A DNA stretch of 64,000 nucleotides from CAUJGP01 sp964612425 (GTDB taxonomy: Bacteria; Bdellovibrionota; Bdellovibrionia; Bdellovibrionales; Bdellovibrionaceae), in contig CAZTDX010000011.1 of assembly GCA_964612425.1 (NCBI GenBank), positions 1-64,000 on the forward strand. Reading direction: 5' to 3'. Made by a program: the position numbers and the translations under genes. The notes under the pieces are model-generated. The model worked only from the letters and a program-made list of their open reading frames with translations. It searched no databases and was not told the DNA's origin. Within the stretch, counting starts at the first letter, position 1. Each line of letters begins with the position of its first letter. Shown here piece by piece: positions 1 to 8,017 of the stretch.

Positions 1-2
1 TC

Positions 3-27
3 CGTCACTTTTACCGTAAAAATGACG
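3..27. repeat. palindrome at the head of the ATPase remnant
   Basis: Two 12-bp arms (CGTCACTTTTAC at 3-14 and GTAAAAATGACG at 16-27) flank a single central base; 11 of 12 positions pair. The right arm contains the first ATG of the remnant. The window begins two bases before it, so a longer structure cannot be excluded. Confidence 0.65.
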
Positions 28-255
28 ATTATGACGACACATAGAATAATGCCGAAAACTAACAAATCGTTTTTTCTTTTTGGACCAAGAGCCACTGGAA
101 AATCCACTTGGCTGAAAAAGCAAATGAACCTTGATGCACTACTAGAAACAAAAAAAATATCTAGAGCCTATGGTGTTTACACAGGTAAAGAAATACTAAA
201 ATCAGATCAGATCTTTGTTTATCCTATCGAAAAATTTATTGAATTGATTTTCTAA
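22..255 (+). pseudogene. DUF4143-type AAA ATPase remnant with internal deletion
   Basis: This 77-codon reading frame joins the two ends of a protein that is normally about 400 residues. The N-terminal part has a P-loop (residues about 18-28, FGPRATGKST) in the context typical of COG1373/DUF4143 ATPases. After about 35 residues it jumps to a stretch ending in AYGVYTGKEILKSD and VYPIEKFIE, which resembles the extreme C-terminus of the same family. The Walker B region, helical domain and DUF4143 core are missing, so an in-frame internal deletion is the simplest reading (inference). Possible starts are the ATGs at 22, 31 and 49. An imperfect palindrome (3-27) contains the first ATG and a perfect 24-bp palindrome (251-274) covers the stop codon. 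A functional short P-loop protein is possible but unlikely. Confidence 0.7.
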
Positions 256-274
256 GGAGAAATTTCTCCTTAGA
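251..274. repeat. perfect 24-bp palindrome over the stop codon of the ATPase remnant
   Basis: Positions 251-262 are the exact reverse complement of 263-274, with no spacer. The TAA stop of the remnant (253-255) lies inside. No T-run follows on either strand, so it is not a classical intrinsic terminator, although a hairpin in the mRNA is unavoidable. Confidence 0.75.
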
Positions 275-380
275 GTCAGTTCGGAAATTTTATTAAGATA
301 TTTTCTATTTTTCAGAACTTATTCACAGAAATTATTTAAACTTTATACGCAATCTGTTGATAACTCATTGTTTGAGTATT

Positions 381-599
381 TTAATTTCTATTACTTTTAT
401 TTATCGATCTGCTTATTGAGCTTGAAGTTGAATCATTCTTACTGCTTTTGATAGATTGAAGCCCAAAAATGAACGTTGAGCATAGGTCTCCATTGACCAT
501 ACACTCTGGACAATCTATTAAATGACAGTGCTCTACTAACTCGTGATTCTCTTTGATGCTTATATTGGCTAAAACCACCAATGCGAGTTCGACGGTCAA
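381..599 (-). CDS. possible small Cys/His-rich hypothetical protein
   Basis: A 72-codon frame starts at a TTG that overlaps the stop of the upstream nucleotidyltransferase gene by 4 bp (TTGA), as in a coupled operon. The protein has a Cys/His cluster (HCHLIDCPECMVNGDLC, about residues 24-40) that could bind a metal, and a Ser-rich tail. There is no strong Shine-Dalgarno sequence (only GAAGA) and no family is recognised. It may be a third member of the HEPN/MNT operon or a chance frame. Confidence 0.3.
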   Translation of the reverse strand: MTVELALVVLANISIKENHELVEHCHLIDCPECMVNGDLCSTFIFGLQSIKSSKNDSTSSSISRSINKSNRN

Positions 600-1114
600 T
601 TTTCTTCAGATTCTAAATTATCAAAAGACCAGGAAAAAGTGGGTTCATTGTTGGGATTAACATCCCAATACCAGAGTTGACCCTTTTGAATTTTTTTTGC
701 ACCTCTTTTGCTCATCCATTTTTTTGTTTTTAAAATAGTTTCTTTTGCTAATGAACTTGGATCGTGAAGGATGATTGAATAATCCACAAAATCTAAGTAA
801 AGGGGATGAAGCTTTTGAAACGAATCCTTGTTCCAATATAAAACTGAAGGAGATAATTGGTGATCTTGAATTTCTTTAAGTTTAAGTTCCAACTCTTGTT
901 CTTTATTTTTTGTAAATTGGAATCGCTCCCATTTTCCTTTAGGGATAGTATTAAAAACTAATAACAAATCAACATCGGTTTCTATTTTAATCGGTCTTTT
1001 AGTTGTTGATCCAAACTGAATGGCAGCAATAAAGTTATCCTTCCATTCTGCTTTACAAGACTCAATCCAGGATAAAAGTACTTTATGCAAATCTTCATCT
1101 GCAGATAAATTCAT
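596..1114 (-). CDS. MNT-type nucleotidyltransferase (HEPN/MNT pair)
   Basis: This 172-residue protein has the pol-beta-like minimal nucleotidyltransferase signature: GS at residues 35-36 followed by TDVDLLL with the metal-binding aspartates near 47 and 49. In HEPN/MNT modules the MNT protein is usually the antitoxin, or it AMPylates the HEPN partner; that role is inferred here from family knowledge. It overlaps the HEPN gene by 4 bp (1111-1114), indicating translational coupling. About 70 residues after the nucleotidyltransferase core are not recognised. Confidence 0.75.
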   Translation of the reverse strand: MNLSADEDLHKVLLSWIESCKAEWKDNFIAAIQFGSTTKRPIKIETDVDLLLVFNTIPKGKWERFQFTKNKEQELELKLKEIQDHQLSPSVLYWNKDSFQKLHPLYLDFVDYSIILHDPSSLAKETILKTKKWMSKRGAKKIQKGQLWYWDVNPNNEPTFSWSFDNLESEEN

Positions 1115-1518
1115 TGAATAAAATCCTTAAATAAATTTATAATCCATTCTATTTTTTCAACTGAGTTTTTTGCTTCCTCTTTTGAAAAGCTTTCTAGAGG
1201 TATCAAGTCATCGTCTCCATAAAAACTATTTTCTCTTTCTTTACGAAGATATTTTGAAAACTCAATAATAGCATCAATTTCAAGTTGAATGTGTGGAGGG
1301 AGTTTATCTGCAACTGACTTTACCACTGGTCCAACGTCGTGCCATTTGGGTGGTTCAATGCCGACAAGCCTGAGCCACGCTTTTAGGAGAAGTTCGAGTA
1401 GCTCCTGACTTTCTCTAATTACGTCGGGATAATTTCCTTCTGCATAGAGTAGTTGAATGGCTTTAAAGCGTGATGGTATTCGCTTAAAATAATCTGATGA
1501 GAGGCCTTGATTTGTCAT
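1111..1518 (-). CDS. HEPN-domain protein (HEPN/MNT pair)
   Basis: This 135-residue all-helical protein begins with the RIPSRFKAIQLLY...RESQELLELLLKAWL pattern of COG2250-type HEPN proteins and has the second-half motif RKERENSFYGDD (residues 92-103). HEPN proteins are often RNases that use an Rx4-6H motif. Here the expected His position is occupied by Tyr, so RNase activity is uncertain. It is the first gene of a coupled pair with the MNT gene at 596-1114. A toxin role is plausible by analogy but not shown. Confidence 0.7.
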   Translation of the reverse strand: MTNQGLSSDYFKRIPSRFKAIQLLYAEGNYPDVIRESQELLELLLKAWLRLVGIEPPKWHDVGPVVKSVADKLPPHIQLEIDAIIEFSKYLRKERENSFYGDDDLIPLESFSKEEAKNSVEKIEWIINLFKDFIQ

Positions 1519-1568
1519 AATTATTTTTACCTTAGAATGTCCTGATTGGGCAAATTAAACAATTTCAT

Positions 1569-1590
1569 CAAAGGTACTAACTCACCTTTG
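1569..1590 (-). terminator. possible weak hairpin downstream of the ceramidase gene
   Basis: CAAAGGT (1569-1575) and ACCTTTG (1584-1590) form a 7-bp stem with an 8-base loop about 40 bases past the stop at 1632. Only a loose T-rich tract follows on the minus strand, so this is a weak call. Confidence 0.3.
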
Positions 1591-1631
1591 GGACGATGTG
1601 CATTAAAAACGATTTTGAAGTTTGGAGCTTA

Positions 1632-3692
1632 TCAACGCGTTAAATTAAAGGTTTGAGTTATACCTTCATAGGGTGTGATTTTTCCATTGAAGAAACTCTT
1701 CCAAGCACCTGAGTGTCGAATCCGATAAGCCCCCAGTTGTGCGTTGAGTGGGATCTGCCACTGGACTTCTATTTTAGAGCACCCAAAGCAATCTGAAGTA
1801 TAGTCTCTTTTCCATGAGAATTGTGTTTCAGGCATTGCGTCCCACGCGATCACTTTCCATTCTCCTTGAGGATTAAGGTGCTCAATGGTGAAGTAAGTGC
1901 TGTTTGTTTTAAGATCGTTTTTGGGGTGCCCTGATCGAAAGGATGCGCTAGTACGAGAGCCGATTTTGATTATGGAATCTGGTTGCTGTAAAACGGTACC
2001 AAACTCTTCATTCGATTTTTTGATATCAAAGAGCACGCCAGGTTGGAAGCTAAACTGGTCTTGAGATAAATCGGGTGGAGTTATTTTATTAATAATGGGT
2101 GTTTCTGTGATCAGGGATGTGGTGACTTGACTAAATATTTGTTGATAGGCCTCGAACGTGTGCTGGCCGTAGAGCGTTGAAGCTCCCTCGTATTGTTGTG
2201 ATAAGTACTCCTCAGGAGTTGTAATGTAAGAGCTATATTCGTTAGCGAGGCCAGTGATGATAGCATGGTTGATTTTTAGAGGGCGCAATTCAAATAAAAT
2301 TTGTTTTTCGAGTCTCCTGCCAGCTTGAATGGTCATTTCTCCAGGAATAGCAATAATCGCTAAATTCCCAAGTCTTAAAATTTGAAATGGAAGAATTTCC
2401 GGGGTCCATCCCAAGAAGCCCGTAGGAAGTAAAGTGGGTTTTGGAAATTGACATTCACTATTGGTTAGAGATTGCTCTTTGGTTAAAACGTCTGAAATAA
2501 AATTAAAGGGTAAAAAGGATTCAAAAAAATCAATAGCTAAGCTTTCGCTGTCTTGTGCGGATAGATTTTTTTGAGTCATACCCTCATGAAACCCAGGAAT
2601 TCCACTCGGTCCATCTTCGGCACCAGCAGCAAATGAAAATCCCATGGCAGCATGGCACAGAGTAAACTGATTTACTTTATAGCCAGGCATTTTAACATAG
2701 AGAAGGCGAGAGTCGATGGGGCCTGAAAGAAATTTCTGAGGTGAATTAAATAATTTGTAGGCGGCATTAAACTGGGAGGTTCCACTTATTCGGAGAGCTT
2801 CAAAATCATTGCCTCCGGGTCTTTGAAAACCAGGAAGAGTGTTCGGCGACATATCTCCTTCGGCACTATTTGGAAATGCGGCCACAAATTGACCGGGGTT
2901 GACAAAAGGCGGGATGCTTCCAAAAAGTTTTTCAAACTCATAGGAGGCAAGTCCTTTGTTATCAGAGCTGATCAGTTGATTATCGCGTGAAAGTGAAGTG
3001 GCATGGACTGCAAACCAAGAAATGACTCCGCGTGGACCTTTACTGTCCTCAATTTTTAGTAAGGACATTTGAGGGTTTTCAAAGGAAGGTGGTGAAGTGG
3101 AATTCATTTCTTGATTGAGTCGAAAAGCCTCGGGGGATCGATTAATATTGGCTTTATTGGTGAGATCACCTGATGAAAAACCAATGCGGGAGGGCTTGAG
3201 GCTAGAATGAGCTTGCGTGATGGCCTCGACGATTCCGTTGACGATGACTTCATAGTTTTGCTTAATAAGTCCGTGTGAAGTAATGTTATAGAGAGTGTGA
3301 TGAGAAAAACCACCTGGCCCAGAGTGAGTATGTGTTGCCGCAAGTAGTATGTTTTCGTCGGTGTAGAGATTTCCGTAGAGGGCTTGAAGTTTTTTAATAA
3401 CGCCTTGTTTGATCGAACTATACATGTGAGCAAGATCTGTTGATACAAAAACAATACTCTTATCTAAGTTGGAGTCAGCAAAGATAAATGCCCTTGCATA
3501 GAGTCGTGTGTGGATTCCGGCAGTGACTTGTTTGGGATTGGCATAGCCCATCATCACGACTTCTGCTGCGGGGCCGGTGATATCACTAACCCCCTGGCCG
3601 ACTTGATAGTTTTGACTGGCCATCATTTTACAACTAAAAAAAATTGCAAGTAAATATAAATTATTTATCACTACTTTAAATAAACGAAACAT
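1632..3692 (-). CDS. exported neutral/alkaline ceramidase
   Basis: Neutral ceramidases hydrolyse the amide bond of ceramide to release sphingosine and a fatty acid. Recognisable family blocks are GVSDITGPAAEVVMMGYANP near the mature N-terminus, a zinc-ligand region THTHSGPGG (about residues 121-128), NINRSP (about 182-187), and the nucleophile-type block NSAEGDMSPN (about 265-275). A C-terminal beta-sandwich-like region of about 150 residues follows. The N-terminus (MFRLFKVVINNLYLLAIFF...MMAS) is a signal peptide, so the enzyme acts outside the cytoplasm. An in-frame TTG lies at 3704, but the ATG at 3692 has a good GGAG Shine-Dalgarno sequence and is preferred. The length of 686 residues is normal for the family. 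The gene is monocistronic and divergent from the epimerase gene. Confidence 0.9.
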   Translation of the reverse strand: MFRLFKVVINNLYLLAIFFSCKMMASQNYQVGQGVSDITGPAAEVVMMGYANPKQVTAGIHTRLYARAFIFADSNLDKSIVFVSTDLAHMYSSIKQGVIKKLQALYGNLYTDENILLAATHTHSGPGGFSHHTLYNITSHGLIKQNYEVIVNGIVEAITQAHSSLKPSRIGFSSGDLTNKANINRSPEAFRLNQEMNSTSPPSFENPQMSLLKIEDSKGPRGVISWFAVHATSLSRDNQLISSDNKGLASYEFEKLFGSIPPFVNPGQFVAAFPNSAEGDMSPNTLPGFQRPGGNDFEALRISGTSQFNAAYKLFNSPQKFLSGPIDSRLLYVKMPGYKVNQFTLCHAAMGFSFAAGAEDGPSGIPGFHEGMTQKNLSAQDSESLAIDFFESFLPFNFISDVLTKEQSLTNSECQFPKPTLLPTGFLGWTPEILPFQILRLGNLAIIAIPGEMTIQAGRRLEKQILFELRPLKINHAIITGLANEYSSYITTPEEYLSQQYEGASTLYGQHTFEAYQQIFSQVTTSLITETPIINKITPPDLSQDQFSFQPGVLFDIKKSNEEFGTVLQQPDSIIKIGSRTSASFRSGHPKNDLKTNSTYFTIEHLNPQGEWKVIAWDAMPETQFSWKRDYTSDCFGCSKIEVQWQIPLNAQLGAYRIRHSGAWKSFFNGKITPYEGITQTFNLTR

Positions 3693-3900
3693 GGAGAACT
3701 CCAAGCGTACGGTTTAATTTTATACTTTTGAATTGAAAAAGACCCCTCTGTAATTCCGACACTCTTTTTCAGAATTAACAAATAAAATTTAATTGTTGCA
3801 TTTCGCATTACAGGCTTTAATACCTATTGTCATAAGTGGAGAAGAGATGATATTTAATTGTCACAGCGCAAAGTAAAATTATTAAGTCGAGGTTATTGAG

Positions 3901-4839
3901 TTGGAAAGTGTCATTGTCACTGGAGCAGCAGGTTTTATTGGGTCTCATTTATGTGAAGCTTTAATTAAAAAAGGATATCATGTCATTGGCATTGATGATT
4001 TATCCTCGGGATTTGAATCAAATCTATCAATGTTCAAAGATAAGATGGATTTTATTCGGGGCTCAGTTTTAGAGCCTAGTATTTTAGATAATGCCTGTTC
4101 ATTGAGTAAAAGCATAGTCTCCGTTTTTCATTTAGCAGCAATACCTTCTGTGATTACCTCCATTGAAAACCCAGAGTTATCTCATGCGGTAAATATCAAT
4201 GGAACTTTCAATGTTTTAATGGCAGCAAAAAAGCATGGAATTAAAAGAGTCATCTACTCAGGATCTGCCAGTGCCTACGGTGAAAACCCTGAAGAGTTTA
4301 AGCTAGAATCCCTTTGCCCAGATCTCAAGTCACCCTATGGACTTCAAAAGTGGGTTGGTGAAAAATACTGTCAATACTTTATGAATTTTTATGGTTTAGA
4401 AACTATTTCTTTTCGATATTTTAATGTATTTGGTCCGCGACAAAATCCAAAGTCTTTATATGCAGCTGTGCTACCGATATTTTTTAATAATATATTGAAT
4501 GGGTTGCCCATAGAAATTCATGGTGATGGTCAACAAACAAGAGATTTTGTTTATATTGACAATGTGGTTTCAGCGAATTTGAATGCGCTTGCTGCTCCCA
4601 AAGAAGCTTGCGGAAAGGTGTACAATATTGCTTTAGGTGAAGGAACGTCGTTGCTTGAATTGATTGAAATGATAGAGAAAATTTCAGGAAAAAAAGCAAT
4701 TAAAAACTTTGCTCCTTCAAGAGCTGGTGACATTCGACATTCAAAAGCAAATATTACTCTGGCTCGCACCTTTTTAAATTATAACCCTACGGTGAGAGTC
4801 TTTGAAGGGCTTGCTCAAATGATCAAATCGGTTGGTTAG
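3901..4839 (+). CDS. NAD-dependent nucleotide-sugar epimerase (extended SDR, GalE/WbpP-like)
   Basis: This 312-residue extended short-chain dehydrogenase has the NAD motif TGAAGFIGSH (residues 7-16), a catalytic Ser region YSGSASAYG (119-127) and YGLQK with Tyr146 and Lys150. The downstream SFRYFNVFGPRQNP block is typical of UDP-hexose and UDP-N-acetylhexosamine 4-epimerases. It probably supplies a sugar nucleotide for LPS or capsule. Exact substrate cannot be set from sequence alone. The start is TTG at 3901, preceded by a GAGG-type ribosome site. The gene stands alone. Confidence 0.85.
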   Translation: MESVIVTGAAGFIGSHLCEALIKKGYHVIGIDDLSSGFESNLSMFKDKMDFIRGSVLEPSILDNACSLSKSIVSVFHLAAIPSVITSIENPELSHAVNINGTFNVLMAAKKHGIKRVIYSGSASAYGENPEEFKLESLCPDLKSPYGLQKWVGEKYCQYFMNFYGLETISFRYFNVFGPRQNPKSLYAAVLPIFFNNILNGLPIEIHGDGQQTRDFVYIDNVVSANLNALAAPKEACGKVYNIALGEGTSLLELIEMIEKISGKKAIKNFAPSRAGDIRHSKANITLARTFLNYNPTVRVFEGLAQMIKSVG

Positions 4840-4906
4840 TTACTGCTGAAAAAGGCAGGCTACATTAGATGCCAGCCTATTAATTCTTAGCTTCTGAGTT
4901 TGCGTT

Positions 4907-5287
4907 TTAAGACCAAAGGCTGAGGCAGGGATATTTTCTAAATACAGTGTCCCCAGTCATAATAGTCATTTGCTCTATGATGGCTTGAGCAATAAGGGTA
5001 CGATCGAATGGATCTTTATGGATCCACTGAAGTTTGCTTAATGCTTCAAGGTGAGTAGATTCAATATTAATTTTACTTAACCCTTCTTTCACCAAAAGAT
5101 CTTCGTAGTCATTTATACTTAATTTAAAAGTAAGTTTACCGAGAGATCTTTTAATGGCCATTTCCCATAGACTAACAGGGCTAAAAAAAATTTCATTATT
5201 AGAATCTAAGTAAAGTTTTTCACTAAGGCTTGGCAAAGAATTTTTACCTGCTAGAATAAGAGCTTGGGTATCTAAAAGAATTTTCAT
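4907..5287 (-). CDS. PIN-domain toxin (VapC-type)
   Basis: This 126-residue PIN-domain protein is probably a ribonuclease. The acidic residues expected for metal binding are visible: Asp6 in LLDTQALIL, Glu in SLWEMAIKR (about residue 42), Asp in DPFDR (about 93) and Asp in TGDTVF (about 112). Its gene overlaps the upstream antitoxin gene by 4 bp (5284-5287), the classical type II toxin-antitoxin arrangement. It belongs to the PIN branch that pairs with Phd/YefM-like antitoxins. Confidence 0.88.
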   Translation of the reverse strand: MKILLDTQALILAGKNSLPSLSEKLYLDSNNEIFFSPVSLWEMAIKRSLGKLTFKLSINDYEDLLVKEGLSKINIESTHLEALSKLQWIHKDPFDRTLIAQAIIEQMTIMTGDTVFRKYPCLSLWS

Positions 5288-5514
5288 AAATATTCTTCAA
5301 AACCCTCGGGTATTTCTTCAAATCCATCGAGTATTTGAATAGTCTTAGCAAAACCAAGGCGACGTCTTTTTGGAGCTTGATAGGGTACAATTTTAGCCAC
5401 AGGCTCTCCGCGATTCATTAAAATAATGTCAATTCCTTGGGTAGCCTTCTCTACAAGCTCGGAAAGGCGAGTTTTAGCTTCATACATATTATAAGCGTTT
5501 TTTTTAGTTGCCAT
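5284..5514 (-). CDS. Phd/YefM-type antitoxin
   Basis: This 76-residue protein begins with the YNMYEAKTRLSELVEKATQG...ILMNRGEPVAKIVPY pattern of Phd/YefM antitoxins (DNA-binding N-terminal half, toxin-binding C-terminal half ending EEIPEGFEEYL). An upstream in-frame GTG at 5520 exists, but the ATG at 5514 has AGAGG at good spacing. The PIN toxin gene overlaps by 4 bp. The upstream region holds two direct CTAGAC copies (5534-5549 area) that could belong to an autoregulatory operator; that is a weak inference. Confidence 0.87.
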   Translation of the reverse strand: MATKKNAYNMYEAKTRLSELVEKATQGIDIILMNRGEPVAKIVPYQAPKRRRLGFAKTIQILDGFEEIPEGFEEYL

Positions 5515-5609
5515 AGGCACCTCTTATCTTGAAGACTAGACCAACTAGACTAATTTGTCAAGAGGCTTCTTTGATTCCCAAAGCTATACACTATAAGGCT
5601 TACCTTATA

Positions 5610-6497
5610 TCAGTGAGTTATCGCTCTTGTGTTATTTAGATCATTGGAAAGCGGGTGGTGAGTGTCAATGGCATCGCGTAGGTGCTGTGTGCTTACAGAG
5701 GTGTAAATTTGAGTTGTTTGTATGCTTGAATGACCGAGAAGCATTTGTATACTTCGGAGATCAGCTCCAGAATCAAGGAGTGCCGTTGCGCAACCATGGC
5801 GAAGTTGATGCGGAGAAATGCCCTCGTCAAATCCTGCTTTTTTAGACCACGCCGAAAGCCATCTCCAAATATCGATGCGACTAGGGCGATGGCCGCGATC
5901 ATTAATCAAAAGTGTTTGGCTTTTTTCTTTGATGAGTTCTGGTCTGACAGTTTCTAAGTATTGATTGAGGGCTTGTACTAAATACTCAGTCAGTGGAACT
6001 AGGCGCTCCTTGCCCCCTTTGCCAGTGAGTTTAATCCAGCGCTCGATAGCATTGTAATCGCTAGTGTCTAAGCTGATTAATTCAGAGACTCGACATCCAG
6101 AGCCAAAAAGAAGAGATAAGGTGATTTGGTTTCTGAGGGTTTGAAGTTTGTTTTCAGTGACAGCGGCCTTTTGTAGTTCGTAAAATTGATCCGTAGTGAG
6201 TACTTTAGGTAAAGCTTTTTTAGATTTGGGCTGCTTCAAGTCTCTCAGTTGAGGGCATTGATCCCCCTCTTTCTCGCAAAATTTTAAATAGGTCCGAATA
6301 CTGCTAACCACTCTGGCTTGAGATCGTGGAGAAAGTCCTTTTTTGTTGAAGAATTCATAAATTTGCATGAATGGGAGTTTGGTGGCTTCAAATTCGGCAT
6401 AGAGCTCAAGGTCTCTACGATAAGCCATAACGGTATTATGGCTGCGCCCTCTTACAGTCTGTAGATCTTCGAAAAAATCAATCCAACGATTTAGCAT
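5610..6497 (-). CDS. Xer-type tyrosine recombinase
   Basis: This 295-residue site-specific recombinase has the SAM-like core-binding domain (residues 1-85) and the catalytic domain with all key residues visible: Arg136 (GCRVSEL), Lys160 (TGKGGKE), His230 and Arg233 (HQLRH), His256 (LGHSS) and the nucleophile Tyr265 (TQIYTSV). The length matches XerC/XerD. It could be the chromosomal dimer-resolution enzyme or a mobile-element recombinase; no dif-like site is obvious. A good AAGGAGG ribosome site precedes the ATG. The gene is divergent from the AlbA-type regulator, with a palindromic array (6541-6605) between them. Confidence 0.85.
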   Translation of the reverse strand: MLNRWIDFFEDLQTVRGRSHNTVMAYRRDLELYAEFEATKLPFMQIYEFFNKKGLSPRSQARVVSSIRTYLKFCEKEGDQCPQLRDLKQPKSKKALPKVLTTDQFYELQKAAVTENKLQTLRNQITLSLLFGSGCRVSELISLDTSDYNAIERWIKLTGKGGKERLVPLTEYLVQALNQYLETVRPELIKEKSQTLLINDRGHRPSRIDIWRWLSAWSKKAGFDEGISPHQLRHGCATALLDSGADLRSIQMLLGHSSIQTTQIYTSVSTQHLRDAIDTHHPLSNDLNNTRAITH

Positions 6498-6540
6498 AGA
6501 TTATATCCTCCTTAAAGCGGATTGAAAAGGCAAGCAATTT

Positions 6541-6605
6541 AATAGGTAGTCTACCCATTAAATAATGGGTAGACTACCTATTATTTAATGGGTAGACTAC
6601 CTATT
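6541..6605. repeat. three-copy palindromic array with exact 23-bp period
   Basis: Three copies of a 19-bp unit (AATGGGTAGACTACCTATT or its reverse complement) lie at 6541-6559 (inverted), 6564-6582 and 6587-6605. Each unit contains the dyad GGTAG-N-CTACC. The dyad centres are at 6550, 6573 and 6596, exactly 23 bp apart. Copies one and two also make a perfect 19-bp inverted repeat with a 4-bp spacer. The position between two divergent genes and just before the Shine-Dalgarno sequence of the right-hand gene suggests an operator or recombination site. Confidence 0.85.
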
Positions 6606-6628
6606 AAATAATAATAAAAAAGGAGCAT

Positions 6629-8017
6629 ATGAAGCCTATTGACTTACTCATTCAAGAAGGTGAGGGGCTAAGCATTGAGTTTAAAGAAAAATTCACGCCC
6701 AGGATCAGTCAGGACATCGTTGGTTTTGCTAATGCTAAGGGTGGCACGATATTATTAGGAGTGAGTGATAATGGTGAGGTAGTTGGCGAAGAGTTGAGTA
6801 ATAAACTAAAATCGCAAATCCTAGATTTGGCTCGTAACTGCAAACCGAGTCTAAGCATTGAAATCGAAAAACACAATAATCAGGTCATTGGAATTAAAGT
6901 CCCCGAGGGCGCAGATAAACCGTATGCGTGTGGAGATGGATTTTTTAAACGATTTGATGGGGTGACGCAAAAACTTTCACCAGAAGAGGTTAGGCAAATA
7001 TTCAAAAATCTCACCTCGATTAACTATGAATCGTTTCAAAGAGACGACGCTGGGTTGGAAAGCCTATCAATTGAAAAGATTAATTCTTTTTTAAAAAGCT
7101 CGAAATCGAATCTAGTAATTACAAAGAAAAATCTAAAAGATTTTCTCGAATCCATTAAACTTTATTCTCAAAAATCTTTAAATAATGCAGCTCTATTAAT
7201 GTTTGCCAAAAATATTGAAAAATATATTTATCACTCGCAGCTATTTTTAGTAGCGTATAAGGGCACTGAGGGCGTGCATATTTATGATAAAAAATATGTA
7301 CGAAGTGATCTTTTAACACAGTACCAAGAGGCATTGCTGTTTTGTGAAAAACACTTGAATGTGCGCACCGAATTTGAGAATGGAAGGCGAAAAGATCTCT
7401 TTGAAATTCCTCTGAGTGCCCTAAGGGAGACCATTGCCAATGCCATTATTCACAGAGATTATTCGATGAGTGGAACTAATATTCAAATTGAAGTTCACCA
7501 AGATCGAGTTGTTATAAGTAATCCGGGTGGACTTCCTGAGGGAATGTCTCTAGCTAAATTGGGATCTAAGTCTTTCAGGAGGAATGAGATTATAGCCGAT
7601 ATGTTTAGTCGAATGAACTTAGCAGAACGGTTTGGCTCAGGTATAAAAAGAGTAAAAGCTCTTATGAGAGAAGCTGGCGGTGAGCCTCCACACTATGAGA
7701 GTGATTCCTTTTTTACAGTGACCTTGATGCGTCCTGATAATTTTGGAACTAATGATGCTATTTCTAGAGATGGAAGTATGGCTAAGAGTAATAGAATTAC
7801 TATTAAAAATGCTGCCGACAAAATTTTACGACTGCTGAAAAATAATCCCCAATACTCACAACAAGATTTAGCCCAATTAGTAAACTTGACATTGGACGGG
7901 GTTAGGTACCATATCAAAAACTTACAAAAACAAAAAAGGATTAAGAGAGTGGGCTCCAAAAAAACAGGTTCATGGAAAGTTTTGCCTGGTAGGAAGTCAA
8001 CGGGAGAGAAATCATGA
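6629..8017 (+). CDS. AlbA_2/Schlafen-type regulator with GHKL ATPase and winged-helix domains (COG2865-like)
   Basis: This 462-residue protein has an N-terminal AlbA_2 (Schlafen-like) domain (about residues 8-130; EGLSIEFKEK, FANAKGGTILLGVSDNG), a central HATPase_c_4-type segment (about 265-350; LRETIANAIIHRDY, ISNPGGLPEGM), and a C-terminal winged helix-turn-helix (about 395-450). Such proteins are annotated as putative transcriptional regulators, sometimes wrongly as RecG-like helicases. The function is not well established. The start ATG has a clear AAGGAG. A palindromic array ends 23 bp before the start, suggesting autoregulation (inference). Its last codons overlap the next gene by 4 bp. 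Confidence 0.82.
   Translation: MKPIDLLIQEGEGLSIEFKEKFTPRISQDIVGFANAKGGTILLGVSDNGEVVGEELSNKLKSQILDLARNCKPSLSIEIEKHNNQVIGIKVPEGADKPYACGDGFFKRFDGVTQKLSPEEVRQIFKNLTSINYESFQRDDAGLESLSIEKINSFLKSSKSNLVITKKNLKDFLESIKLYSQKSLNNAALLMFAKNIEKYIYHSQLFLVAYKGTEGVHIYDKKYVRSDLLTQYQEALLFCEKHLNVRTEFENGRRKDLFEIPLSALRETIANAIIHRDYSMSGTNIQIEVHQDRVVISNPGGLPEGMSLAKLGSKSFRRNEIIADMFSRMNLAERFGSGIKRVKALMREAGGEPPHYESDSFFTVTLMRPDNFGTNDAISRDGSMAKSNRITIKNAADKILRLLKNNPQYSQQDLAQLVNLTLDGVRYHIKNLQKQKRIKRVGSKKTGSWKVLPGRKSTGEKS

Noticed and set aside
3104..3454. 116-codon frame inside the ceramidase gene
   Set aside because: Same strand, different frame; the overlapping frame carries all ceramidase signatures.
5627..5957. Plus-strand frames opposite the recombinase gene
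   Set aside because: Antisense to the conserved catalytic domain; no independent coding evidence.
6541..6605. Array read as a dif site for the Xer-type recombinase
   Set aside because: Units do not resemble 28-bp dif with XerC/XerD half-sites and occur three times at a 23-bp period; kept as operator or private recombination site.
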